A stretch of DNA of 46,208 bases from the NCBI GenBank assembly GCA_026413325.1, contig JANZYW010000007.1, forward strand, positions 6,947 through 53,154, in the 5' to 3' direction. Shown here piece by piece: positions 10,901-19,402 of the stretch. The translations under genes were made by a program, and so were the position numbers. Every line of letters begins with the position of its first letter. Positions within the stretch are counted from its first letter, which is position 1. This DNA comes from Bacteroidia bacterium (GTDB lineage Bacteria; Bacteroidota; Bacteroidia; SpSt-205). A model generated the notes under the pieces. The model had not been told where the DNA came from, searched no databases, and worked only from the letters and a program-made list of their open reading frames with translations.

Positions 10901-10971
10901 GCTTCTGCTTCAGGGGGTGGCTGAGCTCCGAGTAAGCCTGCGACGAGGAAACCTATTAGCTTTCTTCGCAT
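7945..10971 (-). CDS. TPR-repeat protein with C-terminal CHAT (caspase-like) domain
   Basis: Many TPR units (AEALYRQTILIFSQTIGPSHLYLAYPIGNLGSLQYDQGRYEEAYRSYSQALEIYKATFGPTHPEVA); CHAT catalytic His and Cys motifs ILHIATHGYF and VTLSACETGLGEITGEG. Confidence 0.95.
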   Translation of the reverse strand: MRRKLIGFLVAGLLGAQPPPEAEADSLFWWGNYPEAYRRYEALLSSTSNPENLMWALSGMAFCRIEEQRWEEADSLLQKAAKFLLQSGPVGKLRFLLVQATLHRRQGNYEEVERLLTMATDSFKTLETLDYMLVLRLLGALRADQTRLEEAEKLLHRALQIGNRLLFPTHPAVALTILNLADLCEKKGAYSEADSFSTLAREKFRASLGPNSIDYALATMAHGNLHLEWGNIDIAESLLTEAYTLLRRAETPTLYTAIAAQNLANLYHEKGLVEKAEALYRQTILIFSQTIGPSHLYLAYPIGNLGSLQYDQGRYEEAYRSYSQALEIYKATFGPTHPEVASMLMNLANVYDEMQNPVLAESLYIEAYNMKKGSLGENHPECVRVLSNLANLHADHHRYFSAESLYTLVLRAYDQTLGKLHLRYLLTLCNLAHMYLHKKETHIADSLLEGVAYAYRKNQMDTLHGQVLFWLSLKAKAAWQSGATREADSLYKILSLRCFEVVRRLFPVLSAHQRRLLLQNTLMRYLYELQRYVAEGRATDPEMTIWAYRVARSMKGLVLASSQGIQRLVSSSSDSTVRRLYEEWLRRLEVYASRTKEEETDQTDSLQAAVVEAERALAQRLPEISRYLPIPTTGPDFPPLSRKEAAVEVIRLPPEKDNVGYLFFLLVRGPQGTCLKLHFLWVSSKWEKQALNAYSIQISPDGAPTTSWPYKMVWQFLDSLLPAQVQRIYFSPDGIYHRINLNTLFDAQRKQYLADRYRILYLTTTRQLLKESPPLRRDPLSSVVLGNPLFYETTSPELVEGVRSVKNRLFPEGIPPLPGAEKEAEQVASILKVPFRTGSDASEAYVKTIENPLILHIATHGYFSGGSGLQAMLQSGLLLSGAGIWDSLYPVNTIEDGFLTAQEASTLRLENTALVTLSACETGLGEITGEGLYGLQRAFIEAGARSVLVSLWKVEDRATHTLMTHFYQAWSKYRFNPEKLLSALGTAQRKLRKQYSHPYFWGAFLLVQ

Positions 10972-11023
10972 CTTTCAAAGTACCGAGAATTTTGCGATAA
11001 TCATTCGGCTGCGTTCGCTGTTG

Positions 11024-11031
11024 TAGGTTTG
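11024..11031 (+). promoter_or_regulatory. -7 box TAGGTTTG, 5 nt before lysS ATG
   Basis: Matches TAnnTTTG. Confidence 0.7.
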
Positions 11032-11036
11032 CCCTT

Positions 11037-12539
11037 ATGGATCCGATTCGAAGAGCGAAGATAGAAGAGCTGCGCCGATTAGGGATAGATCCTTTTCCTA
11101 CCGAGCCTTTCCAGACCAATACCACCGCAGCGGAGATTCTCCGGTACTATCCTCAGCAGAAGCTGGACTTCAAGGCGGTGCGCATAGCGGGCCGCCTTTG
11201 GAGGAAAAGACTGATGGGTAAGGCGTCTTTTGCTGTACTGAGAGATGAGACTGGTGACATTCAGCTGTATTTTCAGAGAGATGATTTTTTGGATAAACCT
11301 GAAATGTATGACAGTGTATTTAAGAAGCTTCTCGATTTAGGTGATATTATTGGCGTAGAAGGATTCGTTTTTACTACCAAAACGGGGGAGATAACTATCC
11401 ACGTACGACACTTTCGGCTTCTCTCTAAGTGTTTGCGTTCCCTCCCTATCGAGAAGGAAACTGAGGAGAGGACCTACGCGGCTTTCACTGATCCAGAGCT
11501 GCGATATCGGATGCGGTATGTGGATCTCATCGTACATCCGGGGGTGCGTGAACTTTTTCGAAGACGTACGGCTATCGTGCAAGCGATTCGTGATTTCTTC
11601 AATGCGAAAGGCTATCTGGAAGTAGAGACTCCTATCCTTCAGCCAGTGTATGGAGGGGCTTTTGCTCGTCCTTTTGTCACCCATCATCACGCGCTAAATA
11701 TGGAGCTTTTCCTCCGCATTTCGAATGAGCTCTATCTAAAGAGGCTTATTGTAGGTGGTTATACAGGTGTATATGAGTTTTCTAAAGATTTTCGTAATGA
11801 AGGCATAGATAGGTATCATAATCCAGAGTTTACGCAAGTGGAGCTATATGTGGCTTTTCAGGATTACTATTGGATGATGGAGCTGGTAGAGCAGCTTCTG
11901 GAGGGTGTGGTACGAAAAGTAGTGGGAAACTTGAGACTTTCATATGAAGGCCGGGAGATAGATTTCACGGCTCCTTTTGCTCGTATGCGGTACTATGAGG
12001 CCTTAGAGAGAGAGGTAGGAAAAGATGTGAGACGCCTTTCTGAGAGAGAGCTGATTCAGCTCCTCCATGAGCGAAATATCCCTCTGCCGGAGCCTCCCTA
12101 TGAACGCATAGACCTTGTCTCTCAGCTATTTGACAAGCTCGTGGAGCCTGCCTGTATCCAGCCTACTTTCATTCTCGACTATCCGGTAGAGGTAAGCCCT
12201 CTTGCTAAGCGGCATCGGTCCGAGGAGGGCGTAGTAGAGCGCTTTGAGCTCATCGTGGCAGGTAAAGAACTGGCAAATGCCTATTCAGAGCTGAACGACC
12301 CTTTAGATCAGCGGGAGCGGCTCGAGCGACAAGCCGCACTTCGAGCTGCGGGAGGGTTGGAAGCGATGCCGATGGACGAGGACTTTTTGCGAGCGCTGGA
12401 GTATGGATTACCCCCCACTGCGGGATTAGGATTGGGCATCGATCGCTTGACCATGATCTTATGTGATGCTCCGAGCATTCAAGAAGTACTGCTTTTTCCT
12501 CTCCTCCGTCCCGAGCCCCCTCTCGAAGCTGATAGGTAG
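11037..12539 (+). CDS. lysS: Lysyl-tRNA synthetase, class II
   Basis: Class II aaRS motifs FRNEGIDRYHNPEFTQVELYVAF and GLGLGIDRLTMILCDAPSIQEVLLFPLLRPE; N-terminal OB-fold. Confidence 0.95.
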   Translation: MDPIRRAKIEELRRLGIDPFPTEPFQTNTTAAEILRYYPQQKLDFKAVRIAGRLWRKRLMGKASFAVLRDETGDIQLYFQRDDFLDKPEMYDSVFKKLLDLGDIIGVEGFVFTTKTGEITIHVRHFRLLSKCLRSLPIEKETEERTYAAFTDPELRYRMRYVDLIVHPGVRELFRRRTAIVQAIRDFFNAKGYLEVETPILQPVYGGAFARPFVTHHHALNMELFLRISNELYLKRLIVGGYTGVYEFSKDFRNEGIDRYHNPEFTQVELYVAFQDYYWMMELVEQLLEGVVRKVVGNLRLSYEGREIDFTAPFARMRYYEALEREVGKDVRRLSERELIQLLHERNIPLPEPPYERIDLVSQLFDKLVEPACIQPTFILDYPVEVSPLAKRHRSEEGVVERFELIVAGKELANAYSELNDPLDQRERLERQAALRAAGGLEAMPMDEDFLRALEYGLPPTAGLGLGIDRLTMILCDAPSIQEVLLFPLLRPEPPLEADR

Positions 12540-12680
12540 GCTCTGTCCTGTAGAGCTATGCGATTGGTCTCAAAATGCCGTGTGTGAGCCTTAGGAGGGT
12601 CACCTATAGGAAGAAAAGATTTATTTCCGGTAAGACCTTCCCCGTGGCGTTCTGATAGTTGTGCGGAAGCCAAAAGATTG

Positions 12681-12688
12681 TATATTTG
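12681..12688 (+). promoter_or_regulatory. -7 box TATATTTG with upstream TTG at 12659-12661 (19-nt spacer), 3 nt before ATG 12692
   Basis: Matches the TTG-N19-TAnnTTTG arrangement of Bacteroidetes primary-sigma promoters. Confidence 0.75.
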
Positions 12689-12691
12689 TGT

Positions 12692-13421
12692 ATGGCTCTT
12701 CCTATGACCATAGAGGAGGCGAAGGAGCTCATCAAGGAGTTCTTGCGGGAGCCTGAGCTGCGTAAGCTCGTAGAACAGGAGCTTTCGCAGTACTTTGCGT
12801 TGAAGGAGCCTACGGAGCTGCGTATCGATCGTTTGTATCAGGAGTTGGTTCGGCTCCGAGAAGAGAGTGAGCGTCGGTGGGAGGTATTTGAGTCGGAGCT
12901 GAAGGCGCTTCGGGTTCGGATGGAGGAGAAAGATGCAGAGTACCAGCGTCGATGGGAGGAACAGAATGCGGAGTACCAGCGTCGATGGGAGAAGCATGAA
13001 AAGCATTTAGAAGAGCACTACCGAGAACTAGTGGAGCTTCGTAAGCTATTCAAAGAATGTAGGGGCTATCGGGGATCGCTGGGGCTATCGAATGGAGCAT
13101 ACCTTTCGTGAGACTATCAAAGGTATTTTAGAGAGGCAATCTGGCGTGAAGGTCGAGCGGTATATTCAGAAAGATACAGACGGCTTTGTTTTTGGCAGGC
13201 CGGCTCCTATTCGAAATGGGGGAGTGATCGCCGCTGAGATTAAGTCGTCTATGGATGAGGATGCGGTGTATGTCTTTTTGCGGAAGGTAGAGTTCTATGA
13301 ACGACGAGAGGGAGTGAAGGTTCAACGTCGGATTGTCATATCTCCGATGATCTATCCCGAAGCGCTCCGGGTGGCCGAAGCGGAGGGGGTCGAAGTGTAC
13401 AGTTATCCCGAGGAGCTGTAG
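12692..13421 (+). pseudogene. COG5493/DUF3782-like coiled-coil protein with nuclease-like C-terminal domain, split by an apparent +1 frameshift near 13055
   Basis: N-terminal ORF MALPMTIEEAKELIKEFLREPELRKLVEQELSQ...; C-terminal ORF, whose frame is open upstream of its ATG: NVGAIGDRWGYRMEHTFRETIKGILERQSGVKVERYIQKDTDGFVFGRPAPIRNGGVIAAEIKSSMDEDAVYVFLRKVEFYERREG. The two normally form one protein. Confidence 0.75.
12937..13002 (+). repeat. 33-nt imperfect tandem duplication encoding an 11-residue coiled-coil repeat
   Basis: gcagagtaccagcgtcgatgggaggaacagaat / gcggagtaccagcgtcgatgggagaagcatgaa, encoding AEYQRRWEEQN-AEYQRRWEKHE. Confidence 0.85.
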
Positions 13422-13483
13422 TCAGCTTCTCTTTTCTCAGGGGTAGGGCATCGCATGTCTGATGGACTGGAAGGGGGGTAAGG

Positions 13484-14581
13484 TTATGGGCTAATGAGGA
13501 GTCCAGCTCGAACTCGCTCCAAGAACTCGTCAAATATAGCGTGGCTATCATGGGGTCCTGGGCAGGCTTCTGGGTGATATTGAACACCTTGAAGGGGGAG
13601 GTATTTATGTACGAAGCCTTCCACGGTATGGTCATTGAGATTGATATGGGAGAGTAAAAGGTCGGGATGCGCTTTGAGTACTTCTTTCTCGATAGCGAAT
13701 CCGTGATTTTGAGAAGTGATGGATAGCTTCCCTGTTCGTAAATCTTTCACGGGATGGTTACTTCCCCGATGTCCATACAAGAGCTTGTAGGTAGGCACAT
13801 GAAGGGCTAAGCTCAAGATTTGGTGTCCTAAGCATATCCCCAGGATAGGCTTTCGAGTTTCTATGATGTGTCTGGCAGTTTCCACTGCGTAAGGCATGGC
13901 GGCGGGGTCACCAGGGCCATTGGAGAGGAGGAAACCCGAAGGTTCAAATACAGAAAGTTCCCTCCAGGAAGTAGATGCCGGGAAGACTCCCACGCAGGCC
14001 CCTCTCTGTACGAGGTGGTCTATAATCGCTTTTTTGACGCCAAAGTCCAGGAGGGCTATCCGTGGACCGTTGGCATCACCCAGTACGTAGGGTTTTGGAG
14101 TAGTTACCTGAGAGGCCAGTTCTTGTCCATTCATAGGAGGGTAGGCTGCTAACTGAGCCCTAAGCTCTTCGGTGGGAGGGTTTGTGCTGATGAGGGCGTT
14201 TTGAGCGCCTCGTTGTCGAATGCGTCGTACCAGTGCGCGGGTGTCGATACCTGCAATAGCTGGAATGTTATGCATCCGGAGATATTCTGGGAGGCCTACT
14301 GCCCGTCCAGGTCTACTGAAAAAACTACTAATGTGTCGAGCCACGAGCCCCTGTATGGTAGGTTTCTCATGTTGCCATTCTTCCGCGGCGGTGCCATAGT
14401 TGCCTATATGGGGTAGTGTCATGATGAGGATCTGTCCGTAGTAAGAGGGGTCAGTAAATATCTCGGGGTAGCCAGTAAGGGCGGTATGAAATACGATTTC
14501 TCCGATGTATGTTCCTTCTGCCCCTACTGAGATTCCCTCTGCTTGCCAGCCGTCTGCGAGAAGGAGATAGGCTTTTTTCAT
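13484..14581 (-). CDS. carA: Carbamoyl-phosphate synthase small (glutaminase) subunit
   Basis: FHTALTGYPEIFTDPSYYGQI, LLSNGPGDPAAM, GICLGHQ, QNHGFA, GVQYHPEACPGPHDS. Confidence 0.96.
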   Translation of the reverse strand: MKKAYLLLADGWQAEGISVGAEGTYIGEIVFHTALTGYPEIFTDPSYYGQILIMTLPHIGNYGTAAEEWQHEKPTIQGLVARHISSFFSRPGRAVGLPEYLRMHNIPAIAGIDTRALVRRIRQRGAQNALISTNPPTEELRAQLAAYPPMNGQELASQVTTPKPYVLGDANGPRIALLDFGVKKAIIDHLVQRGACVGVFPASTSWRELSVFEPSGFLLSNGPGDPAAMPYAVETARHIIETRKPILGICLGHQILSLALHVPTYKLLYGHRGSNHPVKDLRTGKLSITSQNHGFAIEKEVLKAHPDLLLSHINLNDHTVEGFVHKYLPLQGVQYHPEACPGPHDSHAIFDEFLERVRAGLLISP

Positions 14582-14585
14582 TTTG

Positions 14586-15113
14586 TCAGTCGGGGTTGCG
14601 AATCGGAACGGACTCGAAGGGGGGAAGCTCCCCTTTTCGGAGAGAATCTAAAATAGCATCCAGTTTGTGAGGGGTAACGGAAAAAACCATTCGTCGTCCC
14701 TCTATTTGTACAGCGGGAGCCGTATCACATGCTCCGAGGCATTCTGCCTCTCGAAACCAGAAAAGCCCATCGGGGCTAACGCCCTCTTGGTTTAGGGAGA
14801 GGCTTTCTTCTGCATAGTCCCATAGTTCTCGTCCTCCACACTCTCCACAGGTGAAGCATGTACAGATTTCTATGAGCCATTTTCCCTTTCGTTGGGTGAG
14901 ATACATAGTGTAGAAAGTGGCGACGCCTTCTACGTGGGCGTAAGGGAGTCCTAACGTTTCTGCGACCAGGCGGAGGATAGGAGGAGTTAGTTCTCCGAAT
15001 TTCTCTTGGGCGAGCCACAGCGTAGGCATGACGGCACTCTGGCGGGTGGGATATTTTCGACAGAAGGCTTCTATCTGATTTTTCTCAGCTGGGGAGAAAG
15101 TGGGTGTATCCAT
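14586..15113 (-). CDS. nuoE: NADH-quinone oxidoreductase subunit E (24 kDa thioredoxin-like [2Fe-2S])
   Basis: GVATFYTMYLTQRKGKWLIEICTCFTC...ECLGACDTAPAVQI; C-x4-C and C-x3-C cluster ligands. Confidence 0.92.
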   Translation of the reverse strand: MDTPTFSPAEKNQIEAFCRKYPTRQSAVMPTLWLAQEKFGELTPPILRLVAETLGLPYAHVEGVATFYTMYLTQRKGKWLIEICTCFTCGECGGRELWDYAEESLSLNQEGVSPDGLFWFREAECLGACDTAPAVQIEGRRMVFSVTPHKLDAILDSLRKGELPPFESVPIRNPD

Positions 15114-15118
15114 TTTGG

Positions 15119-15126
15119 CAAAGCTA
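15119..15126 (-). promoter_or_regulatory. -7 box TAGCTTTG, 5 nt before nuoE ATG
   Basis: Matches TAnnTTTG; half of a divergent pair with pfkB. Confidence 0.7.
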
Positions 15127-15139
15127 CATAACGTGCTGC

Positions 15140-15147
15140 TAACTTTG
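15140..15147 (+). promoter_or_regulatory. -7 box TAACTTTG, 4 nt before PfkB-family ATG
   Basis: Matches TAnnTTTG. Confidence 0.7.
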
Positions 15148-15151
15148 CCCG

Positions 15152-16078
15152 ATGCAGCTTGTCGTAGCTGGTACGATGGCCTTGGATACGATTGAAACTC
15201 CTTTTGGTCGAGCGGAGCGGGTGGTCGGGGGAGCCGCTACCTACATCGCATTGGCCGCTTCCTACTTTACTCGGCCGATAGGGGTCGTCTCCATCATTGG
15301 CACAGATTATCCCTCTGAGATGCAGATAGAGCTGGAGCGCCGGGGAGTGGATTTATCTGGCGTAGTTCGTCATCTAACCCGTCCCTCTTTCTTCTGGGCG
15401 GGTCGGTACCATGCAGATATGCAGAGCCGAGACACTTTAGAGACGCAGCTCAACGTCTTAGAAGAGTTTCCCCAGACGGTCCCTCTCTCCTATCAGAGTG
15501 CCTCTTTTCTTCTTTTAGGAAACTTAGATCCGAAGCTTCAAAAGCGGATTTATGACCAGATATCTCCACGTCCTCTGGTCGTCCTATTGGATACGATGAA
15601 TTTCTGGATCCATGGCTCCAGAGAGGCACTGGAAGAGATCATTGCGGAGGTAGATATTCTTTCCCTCAACGATGAGGAGGTTCGTCAGTTAGCAGGGGAC
15701 TACTCGCTGCGCCGCTGTGCTCGTACTTTACTCGCAAAGGGACCTCGTTATCTTCTCGTCAAGAAAGGAGAAAATGGAGCTCTTCTTTTTTCTCGAGAAG
15801 GAGAAACCTACTTTTTCCCTGCCTATCCTTTGGAGGAAGTGTTTGACCCGACAGGAGCAGGGGATACCTTCGCGGGGGCACTCATGGGATATATCGCCAG
15901 TCAGGGAGAGCTGTCGATAGAGGTCCTCAAGGAAGCGATCGTGCAGGGGACAGTCTTAGCGAGTATGTGTGTGGAGCGTTTCGGTCCCGAAGCCTTGCTC
16001 TCGGCATCCAGAGAAGAGATAGAGCGGCGACGGGAGCAGCTTATCCGAATGAGTCACTTTATTCGTGTACCGACTTGA
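15152..16078 (+). CDS. PfkB-family carbohydrate/nucleoside kinase
   Basis: VVGGAATYIALAASYF N-terminal signature and FDPTGAGDTFAGALMGYIA C-terminal PfkB signature. Confidence 0.9.
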   Translation: MQLVVAGTMALDTIETPFGRAERVVGGAATYIALAASYFTRPIGVVSIIGTDYPSEMQIELERRGVDLSGVVRHLTRPSFFWAGRYHADMQSRDTLETQLNVLEEFPQTVPLSYQSASFLLLGNLDPKLQKRIYDQISPRPLVVLLDTMNFWIHGSREALEEIIAEVDILSLNDEEVRQLAGDYSLRRCARTLLAKGPRYLLVKKGENGALLFSREGETYFFPAYPLEEVFDPTGAGDTFAGALMGYIASQGELSIEVLKEAIVQGTVLASMCVERFGPEALLSASREEIERRREQLIRMSHFIRVPT

Positions 16079-16185
16079 GGGTTTGCTAAGGGATAAATAT
16101 CAGGTGGGGTCAGGGAAGAAGAGATTCAAAAGGGGCTGAGGAAATAAAGACACAAGGAGAGGCCTTGAGCGCCTCAGGTTCATTT

Positions 16186-18678
16186 TCACGGTTGGGGGGA
16201 GAGGGGGGTGAGATAGAGTTTTTCTCTCCGCTCATCTGTCCAGAAAATCCATACCTTTTCTTGCCAGGGGATAAGAACTGCTTCTGCCGCAGCTCCCGGT
16301 AGACGGATGGGCTTTAGATTGTCCGGACGGCGGCCTTGATGCAGGGTGTGTCCGGTCGTCATCTGAAGCAGGAGCCAGTATTCCTCTCCATTTTGGAGGA
16401 TCTGCCAGCGGCTTCGCTCTGGTACGGGGGTAAGGAGTATACCTTTCTCTCGTAGCTCGCCTGTCGGAGAAAAACGGGCATACACCAAATCCCATCGATT
16501 TGACCCTGAAGTGGCTAAGGCGGTGAGCAGCAGGTCGCCTCCTTGTAGGAGGAGAAGGGAAGGATAAAGATGGTGTCGATAGGGAAAGGGGGAGGTCTTT
16601 TGCCATAGGATTTCTCCGTGGGGTGAGAGTGCGAAGATGCGTAGATTCTGTTCATAGGGTCCTGGCGACTCTTCGCAGAAAGTGACAAATAGGACTCCTT
16701 CGGGAGTACAGATGCTTTGAAGGAAACGCTGAGGTTTGCTGGTGGGAGAGAGTAGAGTAGGAGAGTTTGGTATTTCTCCCAGAGGGGCGTGGGCATACAA
16801 GATCTGATAGCGATGGGCTACTTCTTCTTGCCACACGTGATGGGCAGTGTTTTCTCCTGGTGTGAAGAAAATGTAAGCACTATTTTGAAGGGGGGGCTTG
16901 GCCCGCCAGCCTGCTTCGGGAGCGGGAGGCCACACACTCCGCAAATACAAGTCGAATCCCGTCTCTTCCATGCTGCGATTGTCGGTCCAGCTTGCATATA
17001 GGCGATGAGGATGTCTTATCCAGTTCGCTTCGTTCTGGACTCGGTCGGCTCCACAAACGAGAAAAGGCTTAGGGAGGAATACTTTTTTTCCAGAAGGGAT
17101 GAGGGCTTGGGCGAAAAGGTCGCTTTCTACGTCGGACTCTTGGCCTTGCCAGAGGACCCAGAGGGTATCTCTAAAGAAAATAACTTTTGCATCTCGTTGG
17201 GAGAGGGTTGGCTGAGGCGCTATCGGCATCCCTTGTGCGGGCCAGCGGGAGGGGGCAGCGGAAGAGAGCTGTTGTAAGTAGAGCTGAGGTTTGCCTGCCG
17301 AGTCTCTGTCATCAGCCCAGAGAAGAAAGAGGTCTTTTCCCCGGGAGTAGGCTTGTAGCTGGGAAATTCGAGCATAGGGACGGGAGAGATTGCCTGCCAA
17401 TCGTTTGTGGAGGCGTATTTCTCCTTGAGTGGTGACAAGGGCTATGTGAGGATAGGTACCTTCTTGTGGTTTGTCTTCCAGGTAGGCTACCCAGAAATAC
17501 TGAAAGTCTTGGGTCGCTGTGCGGAGGCTATGTTGTTGGTGAGGATTGGTGGCTAAAGGCCGTCCGGCAAACTCCCACTGGGGCTTTACCGAAGCGGAAT
17601 ATCGTTGCATGTAGATATCGGCTTGGAGATGGCGATTGTCTATCCACACTGCGATCATCTCGTTTTGAAAGTAGTCCAAAATCAAATGAGGACTGCGTTG
17701 TGGACCGGGTAATTCCACCAAGGTTACGCCTTTAGAGGGAAGGAGCGGCTTTCCTGAACTGATCTCTACCCGTTGGAAATAAAGGTCCCAGTCCTGGTTG
17801 CGGTTGTCTTCCCATACGATGAGAAGGTCGGTACCTCTCTTATAGAGGCGAGGATTCTGCTGATCCCCTGCTTCCAGACAGAGAGGCTTCTCGTAGAGAA
17901 GGTTTCCATTTCGGTTGTATCGAATGAGGTACAAGTCTTTTCCCGCCCCGCCTATGGAAGCGCTTTCGTAGACGCCCAGGATACCCCCGTAGCCGTCTCC
18001 GATGAACTCTGCTGCTTCGACACTTCGGTGGAGGCCGGAGAGGGAGCGGGGGCCCTGTTCTGCTTCCCCATTCCAGCGCCACTTCTGGATACGCAGCTCC
18101 CACCTATCGCCTACGTAACTTTCCCATAAGACTAAGAAGCCCTCTAATCCACTCGGGATAAAGCGGCCTTTTCGCTGAGGCCGTTCCCGAGAATCAATCG
18201 ATGTCGCAAAAAGCTGGCTTCCAGTGGCACTCCACCCTTGGAGAGAGAGAGTTTGGTCCTCCTCAAGAAGGAGAACTACCCCCCCCTCAGGATGGGGGAG
18301 TAGGGCGATGTGATGAGCTTTTTGCGGTAGACGCAGTTTCCATTGAAAGAGGCCTTCTGGCTCTATTGCACAGACAGCCATATGATGTGGCGTACTCCAA
18401 GCCGCGTATAGCCATCCTTTTTCGCCGACGACGGCATTCCAGGTACGCACGCCCACTGTATCTTCGCAGGAGAGACACAATCCATTTCGCCCTATGTTTT
18501 CATAACCGCTGGTATCAATATGGTGGACAAAGAGATCGACCTTTCCCGCTCGTGTGGCGATATAACCGACCCAAGCGTCTTGCGCAAGACCGCTAAATAG
18601 CTGAAGCTCCTGAGCAGATTGGGCATAAGCGGTGGAAAACTGCCACATTTGTAGCCAGACAAGGAGGAGAGATCCCAT
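16186..18678 (-). CDS. Secreted beta-propeller-like hypothetical protein
   Basis: Signal peptide-like N-terminus; repeated WEDNRNQDWDLYFQRV / WIDNRHLQADIYMQRY / WADDRDSAGKPQLYLQQL / WTDNRSMEETGFDLYLRSV blades. Confidence 0.8.
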   Translation of the reverse strand: MGSLLLVWLQMWQFSTAYAQSAQELQLFSGLAQDAWVGYIATRAGKVDLFVHHIDTSGYENIGRNGLCLSCEDTVGVRTWNAVVGEKGWLYAAWSTPHHMAVCAIEPEGLFQWKLRLPQKAHHIALLPHPEGGVVLLLEEDQTLSLQGWSATGSQLFATSIDSRERPQRKGRFIPSGLEGFLVLWESYVGDRWELRIQKWRWNGEAEQGPRSLSGLHRSVEAAEFIGDGYGGILGVYESASIGGAGKDLYLIRYNRNGNLLYEKPLCLEAGDQQNPRLYKRGTDLLIVWEDNRNQDWDLYFQRVEISSGKPLLPSKGVTLVELPGPQRSPHLILDYFQNEMIAVWIDNRHLQADIYMQRYSASVKPQWEFAGRPLATNPHQQHSLRTATQDFQYFWVAYLEDKPQEGTYPHIALVTTQGEIRLHKRLAGNLSRPYARISQLQAYSRGKDLFLLWADDRDSAGKPQLYLQQLSSAAPSRWPAQGMPIAPQPTLSQRDAKVIFFRDTLWVLWQGQESDVESDLFAQALIPSGKKVFLPKPFLVCGADRVQNEANWIRHPHRLYASWTDNRSMEETGFDLYLRSVWPPAPEAGWRAKPPLQNSAYIFFTPGENTAHHVWQEEVAHRYQILYAHAPLGEIPNSPTLLSPTSKPQRFLQSICTPEGVLFVTFCEESPGPYEQNLRIFALSPHGEILWQKTSPFPYRHHLYPSLLLLQGGDLLLTALATSGSNRWDLVYARFSPTGELREKGILLTPVPERSRWQILQNGEEYWLLLQMTTGHTLHQGRRPDNLKPIRLPGAAAEAVLIPWQEKVWIFWTDERREKLYLTPLSPQP

Positions 18679-18683
18679 CCCAG

Positions 18684-18691
18684 CAAAGGTA
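18684..18691 (-). promoter_or_regulatory. -7 box TACCTTTG, 5 nt before ATG 18678
   Basis: Matches TAnnTTTG. Confidence 0.7.
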
Positions 18692-18712
18692 AGCCTATCC
18701 TTTCCCTCTCCC

Positions 18713-18720
18713 TATATTTG
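18713..18720 (+). promoter_or_regulatory. -7 box TATATTTG, 5 nt before ATG 18726
   Basis: Matches TAnnTTTG. Confidence 0.7.
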
Positions 18721-18725
18721 CCCGC

Positions 18726-19370
18726 ATGATTAAAGCGCATCAGAAGGTAGCGTGGGTTTCGCTGCCTTTTGTACTATTTGGCTGCTGTCAAGATACGCTT
18801 TCATACAACCCTTCTAATGAGACGTATTATATACCTGATCCAGAAGCGCGTTTTTGTGTCGGGATACCTGAGGGCAATGGACGAATGCTGGTGCATTTTT
18901 ACCCCAATCATGAATGGTCATATGGTTTGGAGGTGCGTACCCAGGGGCCCGCTTCCGCCAATACAAAAGCTTTTGCTATCACATCCTCTGATGCGAATCA
19001 CTCAGAGGATAAGTTCATCCTCTATGGAGATGGGAGAGGTCATGCTACTGCCCCCTTTACTTTCGAAGCCCCGATCCAAGTACGAGAAATCTATGCCAAG
19101 GAAGGACAGACAAAATGGCCTGACTACGTTTTTGCTCCTAACTACCCTTTACCTTCCTTATCTGACGTGGCGAAACATATTGAGAAGTATCGCCATTTAC
19201 CAGGTCTTCCTTCCGCTGAGGAAGTCAGAAAGAAAGGGTATTCTCTCCTCGATGTGCAAACAGCTCTGGTAGAAAAAGTAGAGGAGCTTACTTTGTATGT
19301 ACTCTCTCTCCAGCGCCAAGTAGACTCTCTCAAGACAGCCCTTGCCCTTTGTCAGAAGCCGGTGAAGTAA
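18726..19370 (+). CDS. Putative lipoprotein with Bacteroidetes tail-fiber-like C-terminal module
   Basis: LFGCCQ lipobox-like N-terminus; C-terminus LPSLSDVAKHIEKYRHLPGLPSAEEVRKKGYSLLDVQTALVEKVEELTLYVLSLQRQVDSLK matches a common Bacteroidetes module. Confidence 0.7.
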   Translation: MIKAHQKVAWVSLPFVLFGCCQDTLSYNPSNETYYIPDPEARFCVGIPEGNGRMLVHFYPNHEWSYGLEVRTQGPASANTKAFAITSSDANHSEDKFILYGDGRGHATAPFTFEAPIQVREIYAKEGQTKWPDYVFAPNYPLPSLSDVAKHIEKYRHLPGLPSAEEVRKKGYSLLDVQTALVEKVEELTLYVLSLQRQVDSLKTALALCQKPVK

Positions 19371-19381
19371 TGGAACTTCGT

Positions 19382-19389
19382 TACCTTTG
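19382..19389 (+). promoter_or_regulatory. -7 box TACCTTTG upstream of the ACIII operon (13 nt to ATG 19403)
   Basis: Matches TAnnTTTG. Confidence 0.65.
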
Positions 19390-19402
19390 TTGCGGTTTTC
19401 AT

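Noticed and set aside
12540-12680. Possible small RNA or tRNA fragment after lysS
   Set aside because: No TpsiC-arm motif or cloverleaf found by eye.
12479-13006. 175-aa minus-strand Leu-rich ORF
   Set aside because: Antisense of the Glu/Arg/Leu-rich coiled coil; low-complexity product (LLPSTLVLRILFLPSTLVLCIFLL).
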